NCBI GenBank assembly: GCA_947473475.1
Contig: CANJBZ010000003.1
Location: forward strand, 62,001 to 126,000
Source of the DNA: Alphaproteobacteria bacterium
GTDB lineage: Bacteria; Pseudomonadota; Alphaproteobacteria; Micropepsales; Micropepsaceae
Direction: 5' to 3'
DNA: 64,000 bases
Both the position numbers and the translations under genes were made by a program. Shown piece after piece: positions 1 to 13,206 of this stretch (position 1 is the stretch's first letter; each line of letters opens with the position of its first letter). The notes under the pieces were generated by a model that saw nothing but the letters and a program-made list of their open reading frames with translations, had not been told where the DNA came from and searched no databases.

Positions 1-498
1 TGCGGAAGTCTGCTGCTTTTTATTGGTGTTGCGCGTGCGGCGGACAACAAGCCGGAGCTGCTCGACAGCTTCCGGGACTGGCACGTATATCAGACCGGAA
101 CGGGGCCGGACCGGCTCTGCTATGCGCTGTCCCAGCCCAAAGAGCTGACGCCGAAAAACGTCACCCGCGGTTCGGTATACTTTCTGATTTCGACGTGGCC
201 CGGGCGAAAGGTGCGCAACGAGCCCTCCGTGGTGCCCGGCTATCAGTACAAGGACGGCGCCAAGACCGAAGTGCAGATCGGCATGGATAAATTCACCTTC
301 TTTACGAAAAATGACGGCGCGACGGGCGGCGCGTGGATGGAAAACCCCGCCGATGAGCGCAAATTGATCGAGGCCATGAAAAAGGGCTCGGCGATGTCCA
401 TATCCGGGACGTCGACGCGCGGGACGGCCACCAAGGACAATTATTCGCTGGCCGGCATTTCGGCGGCGCTGGATAAGCTCGACCAGGGCTGCAAGTAA
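1..498 (+). CDS. Invasion-associated locus B (IalB)-like exported protein, 5' truncated by window edge
   Basis: The frame is open from base 1, so the start codon lies before the window. The visible part begins inside a hydrophobic export signal (LLLFIGVARAAD) with likely cleavage after ARA. The mature protein of roughly 150 residues has the IalB-like pattern: a W-H-V-Y strand near the N-terminus, a single LCYAL cysteine, a basic turn followed by IGMDKF, a GxAW strand, a late SxxGTxTRG element and a terminal CK, so the two cysteines may form a disulphide. IalB-family proteins are periplasmic or outer-membrane-associated and are widespread in non-pathogenic alphaproteobacteria, so a virulence role should not be assumed. 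It lies 42 bp upstream of rlmN on the same strand. Confidence 0.75.
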   Translation, partial: CGSLLLFIGVARAADNKPELLDSFRDWHVYQTGTGPDRLCYALSQPKELTPKNVTRGSVYFLISTWPGRKVRNEPSVVPGYQYKDGAKTEVQIGMDKFTFFTKNDGATGGAWMENPADERKLIEAMKKGSAMSISGTSTRGTATKDNYSLAGISAALDKLDQGCK

Positions 499-540
499 GG
501 CCGTCCCTATCGCCGCTCGCGTGGGGGCGGGATCAACGGA

Positions 541-1683
541 ATGAATATAAAAGGTCCAATGACGCCACTACCTCTCATCGGTCTTTCCGTCGCGGAGCTG
601 ACGGCGGCTTTGGAGGCAACCGGCCTCGATGCCAAGGCCGCGCGCATGCGCGCGCGCCAGTTGTGGAATTGGGTCTACGTTCACGGGGCGCGCGATTTCG
701 CGGCCATGACCAATCTCGCCAAGGACTTTCGCGCCCGGAGCAGCGAGGCCTTCGGCCTGACGCGCCCGGAGATCGTGACCGAACAAATCTCCGAGGACGG
801 CACGCGCAAATGGCTGCTGCGGACGGGGCCGGGTGTGGAATTCGAGACCGTTTACATACCGGAAGAAGATCGCGGCACGCTTTGCGTTTCCTCGCAGGTC
901 GGCTGCACGCTCAATTGCCGCTTCTGCCACACAGGTACGCAGAAATTCGTCAAGAACCTGACGCCCTTTGAAATCGTGGGTCAGGTGATGGTGGCGCGCG
1001 ATGCGCTGGGCGATTGGCCTTCAACCAAAGAAAACCGCCGCGTCACCAATGTGGTGATGATGGGCATGGGTGAGCCGCTCTACAATTTCGACAATGTGAA
1101 AGCCGCCCTTGCCATTGTCGCCGACGGCGACGGCTTGGCGCTGTCCCGGCGGCGTATCACGCTGTCAACGGCCGGCGTCGTGCCGATGATCGAGCGCGCC
1201 GGAAACGAGATCGGCTCCTCGCTCGCCATTTCGCTCCACGCCGTGCGCGACGAGTTGCGCGACGTGCTTGTGCCGCTGAACAAGAAATACCCCATCGCCG
1301 AGCTGATGGCGGCGTGCCGGTCCTATCCCGGCGTTTCGAACGCGCGCCGGATCACGTTTGAATATGTGATGCTGAAGGGCGTCAACGACTCGCTCGCCGA
1401 TGCGCGCGGACTGGTGAAGCTGCTCGCCGGCATTCCGGCCAAGATCAATCTCATTCCCTTCAATCCGTGGCCCGGCGCACCCTACGAATGTTCGGACTGG
1501 GAGCAGATCGAGACCTTCGCCGAGATCGTCAATCGGGCCGGCTATGCCTCGCCGGTGCGCACGCCGCGCGGACGGGACATCATGGCGGCCTGCGGCCAAC
1601 TGAAAAGCGCCAGCGTCAAAGAGCGCGCCTCCACCCGCATGGCGCAAATGCAATCGGCCGAACTGGCGCGGATGCCGGAATAG
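541..1683 (+). CDS. rlmN: 23S rRNA (adenine(2503)-C(2))-methyltransferase RlmN
   Basis: Radical-SAM methyltransferase of 380 aa, the usual RlmN length, which methylates C2 of A2503 in 23S rRNA and A37 of some tRNAs. The radical-SAM [4Fe-4S] motif C-x3-C-x2-C is at residues 122, 126 and 129 (CTLNCRFC). The conserved C-terminal cysteine that resolves the methyl-transfer intermediate is at about residue 351 (MAACGQL). The N-terminal helical rRNA-recognition region (RQLWNWVY) and the GMGEPLYN motif are present. The ATG at 541 follows a G-rich stretch. No sign of damage. Confidence 0.96.
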   Translation: MNIKGPMTPLPLIGLSVAELTAALEATGLDAKAARMRARQLWNWVYVHGARDFAAMTNLAKDFRARSSEAFGLTRPEIVTEQISEDGTRKWLLRTGPGVEFETVYIPEEDRGTLCVSSQVGCTLNCRFCHTGTQKFVKNLTPFEIVGQVMVARDALGDWPSTKENRRVTNVVMMGMGEPLYNFDNVKAALAIVADGDGLALSRRRITLSTAGVVPMIERAGNEIGSSLAISLHAVRDELRDVLVPLNKKYPIAELMAACRSYPGVSNARRITFEYVMLKGVNDSLADARGLVKLLAGIPAKINLIPFNPWPGAPYECSDWEQIETFAEIVNRAGYASPVRTPRGRDIMAACGQLKSASVKERASTRMAQMQSAELARMPE

Positions 1684-1798
1684 GCGCAACGGCCGCGACA
1701 TCGTAGCCGCTTGCCGTGACGCGGGTTCATGTCGGACATGCAATCGGTTCGGTGAGTGCCCGCTTGCTGAAGCGGAAAAATGGGTGAACCATACTATC

Positions 1799-2524
1799 AT
1801 GAGCGATGCCGCGCCCGCGATTGCCGACGTACCGCCCGAGCTGAATCCTTTGCTCGACCGGGTGGGGCTCGCGGAAGAATTTCGCCGCCGCGAGCGCATT
1901 CACATCCAGAATATCCTCACCGATCCGGCGGCGCGCCGTCTTTTTCAGGTGCTGCAACAGGAGACGCCCTGGACCGTCACTTTTAACAAGGGCGCCGACT
2001 TTTTCGATGTGGAGCGTGCGACGCTCGTAGAGCGCGCGCGCTTTTCACGCGCCGCGTTCGAACGTGCGCGCAGCGGCTTTGCCTATATCTACGATAATCA
2101 CCGCTTGTCCCGGACGGGCGAGCCGTATGCCAACCCGAACCACTACTTCGCCAAGCTGCACGCTTTCCTGAATTCACCGCAGGTGTTGGCTCTGGTGCGC
2201 AGCGTGACCGGGCTGGACGACATCGAATGGGCCGATGCGCAGGCCACGCTTTACCGGCCTGGAGATTTCCTGACGCTGCACGACGACAGAACGGGCGGGC
2301 ACAAACGCCGTGCAGCCTATGTGTTGAATATGACGCCCAGCTGGCAACCGGACTGGGGTGGCGCGCTCCAATTCTTCGACGAGCGCGGCCACATTGCCGA
2401 AGCCTATCTGCCGCGCTTCAATGCGTTAAACATTTTTCGCGTGCCCGCTCCCCATGCCGTGAGCCAAGTCGCGATCTTTGGCGGATTTCGCTATTCCATC
2501 ACGGGATGGTTTCACGGTCGCTGA
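1799..2524 (+). CDS. 2OG-Fe(II) oxygenase (prolyl 4-hydroxylase-like)
   Basis: A 241-aa 2-oxoglutarate/Fe(II)-dependent dioxygenase by fold. The double-stranded beta-helix core shows the HxD iron ligands (LTLHDD), the downstream WGGALQFFDE segment, the distal histidine (APHAVSQV) and the arginine that would bind 2-oxoglutarate (RYSITGWFH). It resembles the SM-20/EGLN prolyl hydroxylase branch, but the substrate is unknown. The frame also opens with a GTG at 1784; the ATG at 1799 is preferred because it gives the more typical N-terminus. Monocistronic on the plus strand after rlmN. Confidence 0.85.
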   Translation: MSDAAPAIADVPPELNPLLDRVGLAEEFRRRERIHIQNILTDPAARRLFQVLQQETPWTVTFNKGADFFDVERATLVERARFSRAAFERARSGFAYIYDNHRLSRTGEPYANPNHYFAKLHAFLNSPQVLALVRSVTGLDDIEWADAQATLYRPGDFLTLHDDRTGGHKRRAAYVLNMTPSWQPDWGGALQFFDERGHIAEAYLPRFNALNIFRVPAPHAVSQVAIFGGFRYSITGWFHGR

Positions 2525-2647
2525 CGCCGTTGCGTCCGCGCGCACCAGAAACGGAGCGAAAATTGCCAGGAGAAAGCAGCCGATAAACACTGGCGGCAGC
2601 ATGATCCAGAGCGCCAGGATTTGTTTTGCAAGTGGCATCGTCGGCAT
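2426..2647 (-). CDS. Possible small single-pass membrane protein
   Basis: A 73-codon ORF antisense to the last 100 bp of the 2OG oxygenase and extending into the spacer before argG. Residues 8-36 form one convincing transmembrane helix (ALWIMLPPVFIGCFLLAIF) followed by a polar, basic tail. A GGGAGA ribosome-binding site lies 7 bases before the ATG at 2647. No family recognised. The RBS plus a clean helix favour a real gene; the antisense overlap argues against it. Confidence 0.35.
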   Translation of the reverse strand: MPTMPLAKQILALWIMLPPVFIGCFLLAIFAPFLVRADATASATVKPSRDGIAKSAKDRDLAHGMGSGHAKNV

Positions 2648-2803
2648 AACGGCGTCTCCCGAGTTTCATTGGAAACATCATCGCTTGCTTGCCGCCTCAG
2701 GTTTTGATCTGAATCAGATTCCCGCTGCTATTGCTGGCATTTGCACCCGCCCAAGCGATCCTATAGACCGCAGGCCCTGGAACAGTCCTGTGGGGAGAAG
2801 CCG

Positions 2804-4032
<1,229 letters not shown>

Positions 4033-4036
<4 letters not shown>

Positions 4037-4872
4037 GCGCCGGTAACGCCGGACAGATCGCGTATTGGAATGGGCCGATCGGGCAGGTGTGGGCGCGCGA
4101 GCAGGCGAAGCGCGATCGCGACCACGCGCCGCTTTCCAAGGCGCTGCTGGAATTGGCGGCGCCCCAGCCGGGCGAGCACCTTCTTGATGTCGGCTGCGGC
4201 TCGGGCACCACAACGCTTGCCTTGGCGGAGCGTGTTGGACCTCGCGGGACTGTGCTGGGTATCGACGTCTCGGGGCCGATGTTGAATGTCGCGGGCGGAC
4301 GCGCGGCGCAGATCAATAGCATCGCCGCGTTCGCTCAGGCCGATGCCACAGAATATGCGTTTGCGCCGCGGAGCTTCGATCTCGCATTCTCGCAATTGGG
4401 CGTCATGTTCTTCTCCGATCCGGTTGCCGCCTTTCGCAACATCCACGGCGCCCTGAAGCCAAACGCGCGCCTTGTGTTCTGCTGCTGGCGCAGTCCGGTT
4501 GAGCATTTGTGGGCCTTCGTTCCGGAAAGCGCGGCCAAGCCTTTTCTGCCGCCATCGCCACCTGCCGATCCGCATGCGCCGGGCCGTTATGCGTTTCAGA
4601 ATCCGGACCGGGTGAAAAGCGTGTTGTTGCAAGCCGGATTTTCCGCGCCCGAATGGCGCAAGCTTGATTTCCAAACCTTTGCGGGCCGGACGCCCGAGGA
4701 AGCCGCGTCTTCGGCCATCGATGCGGGCCCGCTGCAACGCACGCTGGCCGACGTCGATGAGGGAACCCGCGCCAAGGTGCGAGCTGCGGTGACGGAGCGG
4801 ATGGCGAAGGAAATGGGTCCGGACGGAATCTGGCTCACCTCGGCGGCGTGGCTGGTGCAGGCACACGCCTGA
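4033..4872 (+). CDS. Class I SAM-dependent methyltransferase
   Basis: A 279-aa Rossmann-fold methyltransferase. Motif I is [15 protein letters not shown] near residues 48-62, followed by the acidic motif II ([11 protein letters not shown]), a QADATEYAF motif and the [13 protein letters not shown] segment typical of UbiE/Coq5-like and other small-molecule methyltransferases. The C-terminal half is helical and probably binds the acceptor, which is unknown. Translationally coupled to argG by an ATGA overlap, although no functional link to arginine synthesis is evident. Confidence 0.82.
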
Positions 4873-4917
4873 GCTTTCTGTTAGTATGGCCTCCAGCGTC
4901 CGGTGGAAGAGGCGATC

Positions 4918-5664
4918 ATGCGAAAGTTTGTGAAGGCATCTCTGGCGGCCGCACTGCTGCTTCTGCCGATGGGCGCAGTACATGCCGCCGGTGTCGATGA
5001 CGCCAACGCCGCTGTGAAAGCTGCACGCGAGGGCAAATATGACGATGCCATCCGGCTTTTCACCAGCGCGATCAACAGCGATGAATTGAACCTTTCGGGA
5101 CGGGCGCAGGCCTATGCCTATCGCGGCATCTCCAAAGCGACCCTTGGGGATTATGACGGCGCGTCCGAAGACCTGAATTTTTCCGTCGCGTTGGACAGTC
5201 CTTACAACGCCGACGCCTATGCTTTTCGCGGCTACATCGGTCTGGTGACCGGGGGCGATGCTGCAAAAGCCGCGTCCGATCTGGCGAAAAGCGCGAGCTT
5301 GAAGGTCTGGGGCTACAATGCGCTATGGCTGTCGCTGGCGCGCATGCGGGCGCATGTTCCCGATACGGACAATGTCTCGCTGGCCGCCAACGCGATGAAG
5401 CTGATGGATCAGTGGCCGATGCCGGTGATCCGCTTCCTGCTCGGCCAAGCGGACGTGGCGCAGGTTCGGATGGCGGCCAACGCGGGCGATCCGGCGAAGG
5501 TGAACGAGCGGGTTTGCGATGCGGATTTCTATGTGGCGGAATTCAACTTGGCGCATGGCGACAAGGCGGGCGCCACTCCGCTGCTGCAGCACGCCACGCA
5601 AATATGCCCGTTCGCATCGTTTGAGCGCATGGGCGCCGCGGCCGAATTGATGCGGCTGAAATAG
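4918..5664 (+). CDS. Exported TPR-repeat protein
   Basis: A 248-aa protein with a signal peptide (MRKFVKASLAAALLLLPMG, likely cleavage after VHAAG) and helical repeats of TPR type: AREGKYDDAIRLFTSAI, AYAYRGISKATLGDYDGA and the following AYAFRGYIGL unit each match the TPR A/B helix spacing. It probably acts as a periplasmic scaffold; the partner is unknown. The ATG at 4918 is chosen over an in-frame GTG at 4903 because it begins the signal peptide and is preceded by GGAAGAGG. Confidence 0.75.
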   Translation: MRKFVKASLAAALLLLPMGAVHAAGVDDANAAVKAAREGKYDDAIRLFTSAINSDELNLSGRAQAYAYRGISKATLGDYDGASEDLNFSVALDSPYNADAYAFRGYIGLVTGGDAAKAASDLAKSASLKVWGYNALWLSLARMRAHVPDTDNVSLAANAMKLMDQWPMPVIRFLLGQADVAQVRMAANAGDPAKVNERVCDADFYVAEFNLAHGDKAGATPLLQHATQICPFASFERMGAAAELMRLK

Positions 5665-5700
5665 GCAGAAACCTCGGCTCGGCGTGAGGCGTCCAACAGG

Positions 5701-5958
5701 ATGAATCGCGATGCGCGGCACAGCGGCGTTTTGGTCGTGTCCGAAGGTCCTGCGGACGAGCGCGTGTTCCCGAGCTGGTCGATGGGATTCCGCGCCCTGA
5801 CACCGGATGAGCAAAGGAATTTGGGCGAGATCGAACTTAGCCGGCAGGCGTTGCGCGACAGACTGGGCGCGGATGCGCCGGTTATTCTGAGAACGATGAT
5901 GGCGCGCTTCTACGAAGTCACCCATCCGCTCAGCGGTGAAATGCTGGCTGCCGAGTAA
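5701..5958 (+). pseudogene. 3' remnant of a BLUF-domain photoreceptor gene
   Basis: The 85-aa ORF begins with NRDARHSGVLVV and continues to RVFPSWSMGFR. That is the end of a BLUF flavin domain: the conserved D-x-RH helix, then the F-x-x-WSMGF strand. The first two-thirds of the domain, including the flavin-contacting Tyr and Gln, is absent. Reading upstream in the same frame gives only 13 more codons before the stop of the TPR gene at 5662-5664. The residual 3' part retains about 45 residues of helical C-terminal extension. It cannot bind flavin as it stands, so it is most likely a deletion remnant, though a short translated product is possible. Confidence 0.65.
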
Positions 5959-5971
5959 ACGGCGTCGGGTT

Positions 5972-6580
5972 TTAATCCGTCGTTTTGCCGGCTGCCGGAA
6001 ACCACGCGGGTAGTTCGTAGCCAATCGCATTTTCGATCGCGACGGTCTTCTTCACCGCTTCGCGCTTCAGCATGCGCTCTTCATGGGCGGCAAGGTTCGG
6101 GAACGAGCCCGGCGGTAAATGGAGCGCCCGGCTGAGCCGCCAGTAAAGCCGGAACAGATGAATGTCGGCGATGGAATAGCGCCCGAGCACCCAATCCTTA
6201 TCGCCCAAGCGCTGGTCGGCAATGCCGTACACAAGCTTTGTGTGCTCCTCGCCCTTACTGCGGGCCGGATGCAGCGTGGACGCAATAAACGACATCCAGG
6301 ACACCGCACGCGCTTGACCTTCCACGTCTTCCGGCAGCAGTTGCGCGGCCGGATAGGTCTTCGCGAGATAGAACAGAATACCGGCGACTTCGGTCAGTGG
6401 ACGGCCATCGATGACCAGCGTCGGCACTTTGCCTTCGGGATTGATCGCGAGATAGGCAGGCGATTTCATGTCCTTGTTCCGAAAGGACATGGGCCGGCTT
6501 TCGAATTCGGCTCCCACTTCATGCAGAGCGACGTGCGCCGCAAACGAGCTGGAGCCGGGCGCGAAATAGAGTGTCAGCAC
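5972..6580 (-). CDS. Glutathione S-transferase family protein
   Basis: A 202-aa GST. The N-terminal thioredoxin-like domain starts MLTLYFAPGSSSFAAHVAL and includes NPEGKVPTLVIDG (cis-Pro) and LTEVAGILFYLAKTYP. The helical C-terminal domain contains the N-capping motif SIADIHLFRLYW. The PGSSS segment corresponds to the bacterial beta/theta-type active-site region, with Ser rather than the beta-class Cys. It follows glutathione peroxidase by only 4 bases, so the two form a glutathione-linked detoxification pair at the end of the long minus-strand run behind gyrB. Confidence 0.88.
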   Translation of the reverse strand: MLTLYFAPGSSSFAAHVALHEVGAEFESRPMSFRNKDMKSPAYLAINPEGKVPTLVIDGRPLTEVAGILFYLAKTYPAAQLLPEDVEGQARAVSWMSFIASTLHPARSKGEEHTKLVYGIADQRLGDKDWVLGRYSIADIHLFRLYWRLSRALHLPPGSFPNLAAHEERMLKREAVKKTVAIENAIGYELPAWFPAAGKTTD

Positions 6581-6584
6581 GGGA

Positions 6585-7064
6585 TTACCCCTTCAGTGCG
6601 GCGTCGATGGCTTCCGTAAGCTTCGCGTCTTCGGGCGCTACCTTAGACGGAAAAGCGCCGGCCAGGTTGCCTTTGGTGTCGATCAGAAATTTGTGGAAGT
6701 TCCAGCGCGGCGCGGCGCCTTCACCGGCTTGCGATACGATCCATTTGTAGAACGGGTGGGCGTTGCCCCCGATGACCGTGCTTTTCGACGTCATCGGAAA
6801 GCTGACGTTGAAGCGCGTTTCGCAGAAGTTCTGTATCTGCGTTTCGCTGCCGGGTTCCTGCGCGCCGAAATCGTTGGACGGCACGCCGAGGACCACGAGA
6901 CCCTTGTCGCGATAGTTCCGCCAGAGGTCTTCCAGGCCCTTATATTGCGGCGTAAATCCGCAAGCCGAAGCCGTGTTGACGACCAGCACGGCCTTGCCGG
7001 CAAAGTCCGAAAGCTTCAGCGGTTTGCCGTCGATGGAAGCGAATTCGAAATCATGCGCGGACAT
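6585..7064 (-). CDS. Glutathione peroxidase (Cys type)
   Basis: A 159-aa thioredoxin-fold peroxidase. The peroxidatic cysteine lies in NTASACGFTPQYKGLE. The catalytic Gln/Trp partners are carried by the GAQEPG region and PRWNFHKFL, with Asn in the same WNF motif. It reduces hydroperoxides; bacterial Cys-type members often use thioredoxin. The frame extends to 7118, but the ATG at 7064, preceded by GAGGAAAA, begins the conserved SAHDFEF region and is chosen. It overlaps the upstream hypothetical gene by 14 bases. Confidence 0.92.
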   Translation of the reverse strand: MSAHDFEFASIDGKPLKLSDFAGKAVLVVNTASACGFTPQYKGLEDLWRNYRDKGLVVLGVPSNDFGAQEPGSETQIQNFCETRFNVSFPMTSKSTVIGGNAHPFYKWIVSQAGEGAAPRWNFHKFLIDTKGNLAGAFPSKVAPEDAKLTEAIDAALKG

Positions 7065-7473
7065 GGACGTTTTCCTCTTCGGAAGAACTGGAAGTTCGTT
7101 TGGGGCGATGCAAGCCATCGGCGCTGATGAAGATAAGCCGCCTGCGAAAGGAGAGCGGGCTTTCCGCCAGCAATGTGGCCTTCAGCGATTCCAGGCCGCC
7201 AGCAAAAAAAGGCTCGTCCAAGAACCTCTGCGGGTGCTCTGTCCAGGCGGGGGCTGGAATCCGATCAGAGAGCGCCAGGTACTCCGTAAGCGCAGCTAGA
7301 TACGTGTCACGGAAGCGATCCAAGCCAACGGGTTCGTGCCGCAGCGCAGTCTCGCGCTGGATCCTGTCCATACTCTGCCAAGCATCGAGAAATTCCCGGA
7401 CGGCGCTATCGAATGGCTGAACGCCTTCGTGCGTGCGATGGGCAATCTCAACTATTGTCGTCGGACGGCTCAT
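7051..7473 (-). CDS. Conserved hypothetical, possible partner of a DUF6036-type nucleotidyltransferase
   Basis: A 140-aa soluble protein of unknown function. It has a composition typical of a conserved family: an N-terminal acidic/helical part (AVREFLDAWQ), then IPAPAWTEHPQRFLDEPFFA and SFRRRLIFISADGLHRP. From memory, proteins of this pattern sit beside DUF6036/AbiEii-like nucleotidyltransferases; that association is a recollection, not a search result. The last 15 or so residues (serine- and glutamate-rich) read through the ribosome-binding region of the peroxidase gene. Its start overlaps the short ORF at 7448-7564. Confidence 0.6.
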   Translation of the reverse strand: MSRPTTIVEIAHRTHEGVQPFDSAVREFLDAWQSMDRIQRETALRHEPVGLDRFRDTYLAALTEYLALSDRIPAPAWTEHPQRFLDEPFFAGGLESLKATLLAESPLSFRRRLIFISADGLHRPKRTSSSSEEENVHVRA

Positions 7474-7564
7474 TCCTCAACCGGCTTCGTTGGCGGACCA
7501 AATAACCCAGCCGTTCGAACGCCTCCTCAAGAGTTGTGCGGTCGAACGGTTTGGCGTTGCCCAT
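7448..7564 (-). pseudogene. 38-codon ORF, possible N-terminal remnant of a DUF6036-like nucleotidyltransferase
   Basis: Too short for normal ORF listing. The ATG at 7564 abuts the gyrB stop codon directly and the ORF ends in TGA at 7450-7448. The peptide begins MGNAKPFDRTTLEEAFERLG and then degenerates into a basic stretch (RQRSRLR). The FDRTTLEEAFERLG pattern resembles the first helix of DUF6036-type nucleotidyltransferases, whose catalytic region (GGSAL and following) is absent here. An AGGAGG sequence inside this ORF (in TTGAGGAGG) is too far upstream to serve the next gene directly. It could also be an intact leader peptide. Confidence 0.35.
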
Positions 7565-10643
<3,079 letters not shown>

Positions 10644-10647
<4 letters not shown>

Positions 10648-11852
10648 GCAGCCCCCGCGGCCGTGAAGCGTCCGGCGTCGATGGAAAAGAAATGCGCGCG
10701 CGCCTTCAGCGGAGCGAACAGGCTTGTGTCGGTGCCGGTCAACCAGGCTTGCGCGCCGAGCGCGAGAAACTCGTCGAACAAAGCCGCCCTGCGATTGACG
10801 TCGAGATGCGCGGCGATTTCGTCCAGCAGCAGCAGCGGCGCGACATCGTCATGGCGCTTCTTCTGAAGCCAGGCATTGGCCAGCACGATGGAGATCAGCA
10901 GCGCCTTCTGCTCGCCCGTCGAGCAATCGCGAGCATCGGCGCGCTTGATCGTGTGCCGTACTTCGAGATCGGCATGGTGCGGCCCAATGCTGGTGCGCCC
11001 GGCATCCGCGTCCCGCTGACGGGAAGCCGCCAATGCCGTCTGCAACTGCGCGGCGTCAGTCCCTGTCTCGGTCAGCGCCAGATGGGCGCAGGGAAACGCG
11101 CCATGGGCGCCGCGCGCCGTCAATTCCACGTTCAGCGCCTCGACCACATGAAGCCGCGCGGCGGTTACCGCGACTCCGGCTTCGGCCATCGTTTCCTCAA
11201 GGCCATCCAGCCAGGCGCGATCGCGCACGCCGTTCTTGAGCAGCCGGAGCCGCTCCTGCGTGGCGCGTTCGTAGCGGGCGACGCGCCTTGCATGCGCAGG
11301 GTCCAGTGCAAAAACCAGCCGGTCCAGAAACCGGCGGCGCTCGCTGGCCCCTTCCAGAAACAGCCGGTCCATGGCGGGCGTCAGCCACAGCATCGGCAGC
11401 AATTCTGCGACGTCGGCGCTATCGGCCGCGGCGCCATTGAGGTGCAGCACGCGGCGTGGTTGCGCGGCGCCGCTCACCGGCAAAAGACCGGTTCCGATTT
11501 CCCAGGTGCTGTTCAACCGGCTCACGGTCGCGGAGACCGCCCAAAGCGGGACGGCGCCATCAGGACTGGCTTCCGCGGGGCTCTTGCGCTGAACATTCGC
11601 CAGTTTCGCGCCGCGCAAACCGCGGCCCGGCGACAGCAGCGACACCGCTTCCAGAAGGTTGGTTTTGCCCGTGCCATTGGCGCCGGCCAGCACCACGGGC
11701 GCCGCGCTCACATTCAGCTCGGAGCGCGCATAAGAACGGAAATTGGTCAGCGCAATGCGGGTGACGGAGAGCGCGCAGGGGCGAGCGCCCGCCGCAAACG
11801 GGTCCCCCGGACGCTGCTCCGCGTCATCCATACGCCTGACCAAGTGCTTCAA
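10644..11852 (-). CDS. recF: DNA replication and repair protein RecF
   Basis: A 402-aa SMC-like ATPase that loads RecA at gapped DNA. Walker A is GANGTGKTNLLEAV (about residues 57-70) after the diagnostic TRIALTNFRSY segment. The ABC signature region lies around STGEQKALLIS and Walker B/D-loop is LLLLDEIAAHLD. The N-terminus has an extra ~25 residues before the first conserved strand, so an internal start is possible. It follows dnaN after 9 bases and overlaps the LysE-type gene. Confidence 0.96.
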
Positions 11853-11861
11853 ATCGAATTC

Positions 11862-12983
11862 CTAAACCCGCATCGGCATGAGGACATACAGCGTGCGCTT
11901 GTCCTCGGTATCTTCGATGAGCGTGGGCGACCCGGCATCGGCCAACAAGAACCGCACGTCTTTGCCCGCGATCTGGCCGGTGATGTCCAGGAGATAGCGA
12001 GCGTTGAAGCCGATCTCAATAGGCTCTGCGTTATAATTGGCGCCCACATCTTCGGTCGCCGTTCCCGATTCCGGGTTCACCACCGAAAGGGTTACGCGAT
12101 CCTCATTAAGGTTCAATTTCACAGCGCGCGTTTTGTCGGCGGAGATCGTCGATACGCGGTCGACCGCTTGCGAGAAATCCTTGGCGTCCAGCGTCAGAAC
12201 CTTGTCGTTCCCGGTTGGGATCACGCGCTGATAATCCGGGAATGAACCATCGATCAGTTTGGAGGTCAGTTCGACCGAATTGAAGCTGAACTGAATTTTT
12301 GTGTCGGAAAGGCCGATTTCGATGGCCCCTTCCGAGTCTTCCAGAAGCCGGCGTAACTCCGCAACCGTCTTGCGCGGAACAATCACGCCGGGAATATCCT
12401 TGGCTCCATCCGGCAATTCGAGTTCATAGCGCGCCAGACGGTGGCCGTCGGTCGCCACCGCGCGCAGCACCTCGGCGCCGCCGTCCTTGGCGGCATGCAC
12501 ATAGATGCCGTTCAGATAGAAGCGCGTCTCTTCGGTCGAGATCGCAAAACGTGTCCGCTCGATCATCGAAATCAAATCCGCCGCCAGCAAGCGGAAGCGG
12601 TGCGGCAGCGCGCCCGCCGACATTTGCGGGAAATCTTCCTGCGGCAGGCAGGCCAGCTCGAAGCGGATGCTCCCGGCCGACACCAGCAGCCGCCCGGTGT
12701 CGCCGGCAATCAATTCCGCCTGAACCTGCGAGCCATCGGGCATTTTGCGGACGATGTCGTACAGCATGTGGGCGGGCGCGGTCGCCGCACCGTTGCGCAG
12801 CACATCGGCTGGAATGGACTCCACGATTTCGATATCGAGATCGGTTGCCGTCAGCTTCAGCCGGCCCTTGGCCGCTTCGATCAGCACATTCGACAGAATA
12901 GGGATTGTATTCCGGCGCTCAACGACGCTTTGAACATGCCCAAGTGCCTTCAGAAATGCGCCGCGTTCGACATTGATTTTCAT
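11862..12983 (-). CDS. dnaN: DNA polymerase III subunit beta (sliding clamp)
   Basis: The beta clamp, 373 aa, which tethers DNA polymerase III. The N-terminus MKINVERGAFLKALGHVQSV and the C-terminal VLMPMRV end, where the terminal M-P-M-R-hydrophobic residues help form the peptide-binding pocket, are canonical. Internal motifs include RNTIPILSNVL and the domain III segment YLLDITGQ. The open frame extends to 13067, but the ATG at 12983 starts the conserved protein. It lies about 220 bp downstream of dnaA. Confidence 0.97.
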   Translation of the reverse strand: MKINVERGAFLKALGHVQSVVERRNTIPILSNVLIEAAKGRLKLTATDLDIEIVESIPADVLRNGAATAPAHMLYDIVRKMPDGSQVQAELIAGDTGRLLVSAGSIRFELACLPQEDFPQMSAGALPHRFRLLAADLISMIERTRFAISTEETRFYLNGIYVHAAKDGGAEVLRAVATDGHRLARYELELPDGAKDIPGVIVPRKTVAELRRLLEDSEGAIEIGLSDTKIQFSFNSVELTSKLIDGSFPDYQRVIPTGNDKVLTLDAKDFSQAVDRVSTISADKTRAVKLNLNEDRVTLSVVNPESGTATEDVGANYNAEPIEIGFNARYLLDITGQIAGKDVRFLLADAGSPTLIEDTEDKRTLYVLMPMRV

Positions 12984-13206
12984 GTTATCCCAGGTTCCCG
13001 AAATCCCGCTCGCAACGGTGCGAAGATGGCATGTTTGCCGCCCCGTCCGAGGCCCATGGCGGGCCACGATTCTACGCTTGCGAGCATAGCCACAATTGCC
13101 GGAACAAGCGACTCGGGAAGAGCGCCTTTGGCAGGCCTTCAGGCGTAGAATTTCAAACGGGCGAGCCTCGTCCCGGTGGCCCCAGGACGAGGTGCTCCAA
13201 AGCCCG

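Noticed and set aside
10692-12245. 517-aa plus-strand ORF across recF and dnaN
   Set aside because: Antisense shadow of two well-identified genes.
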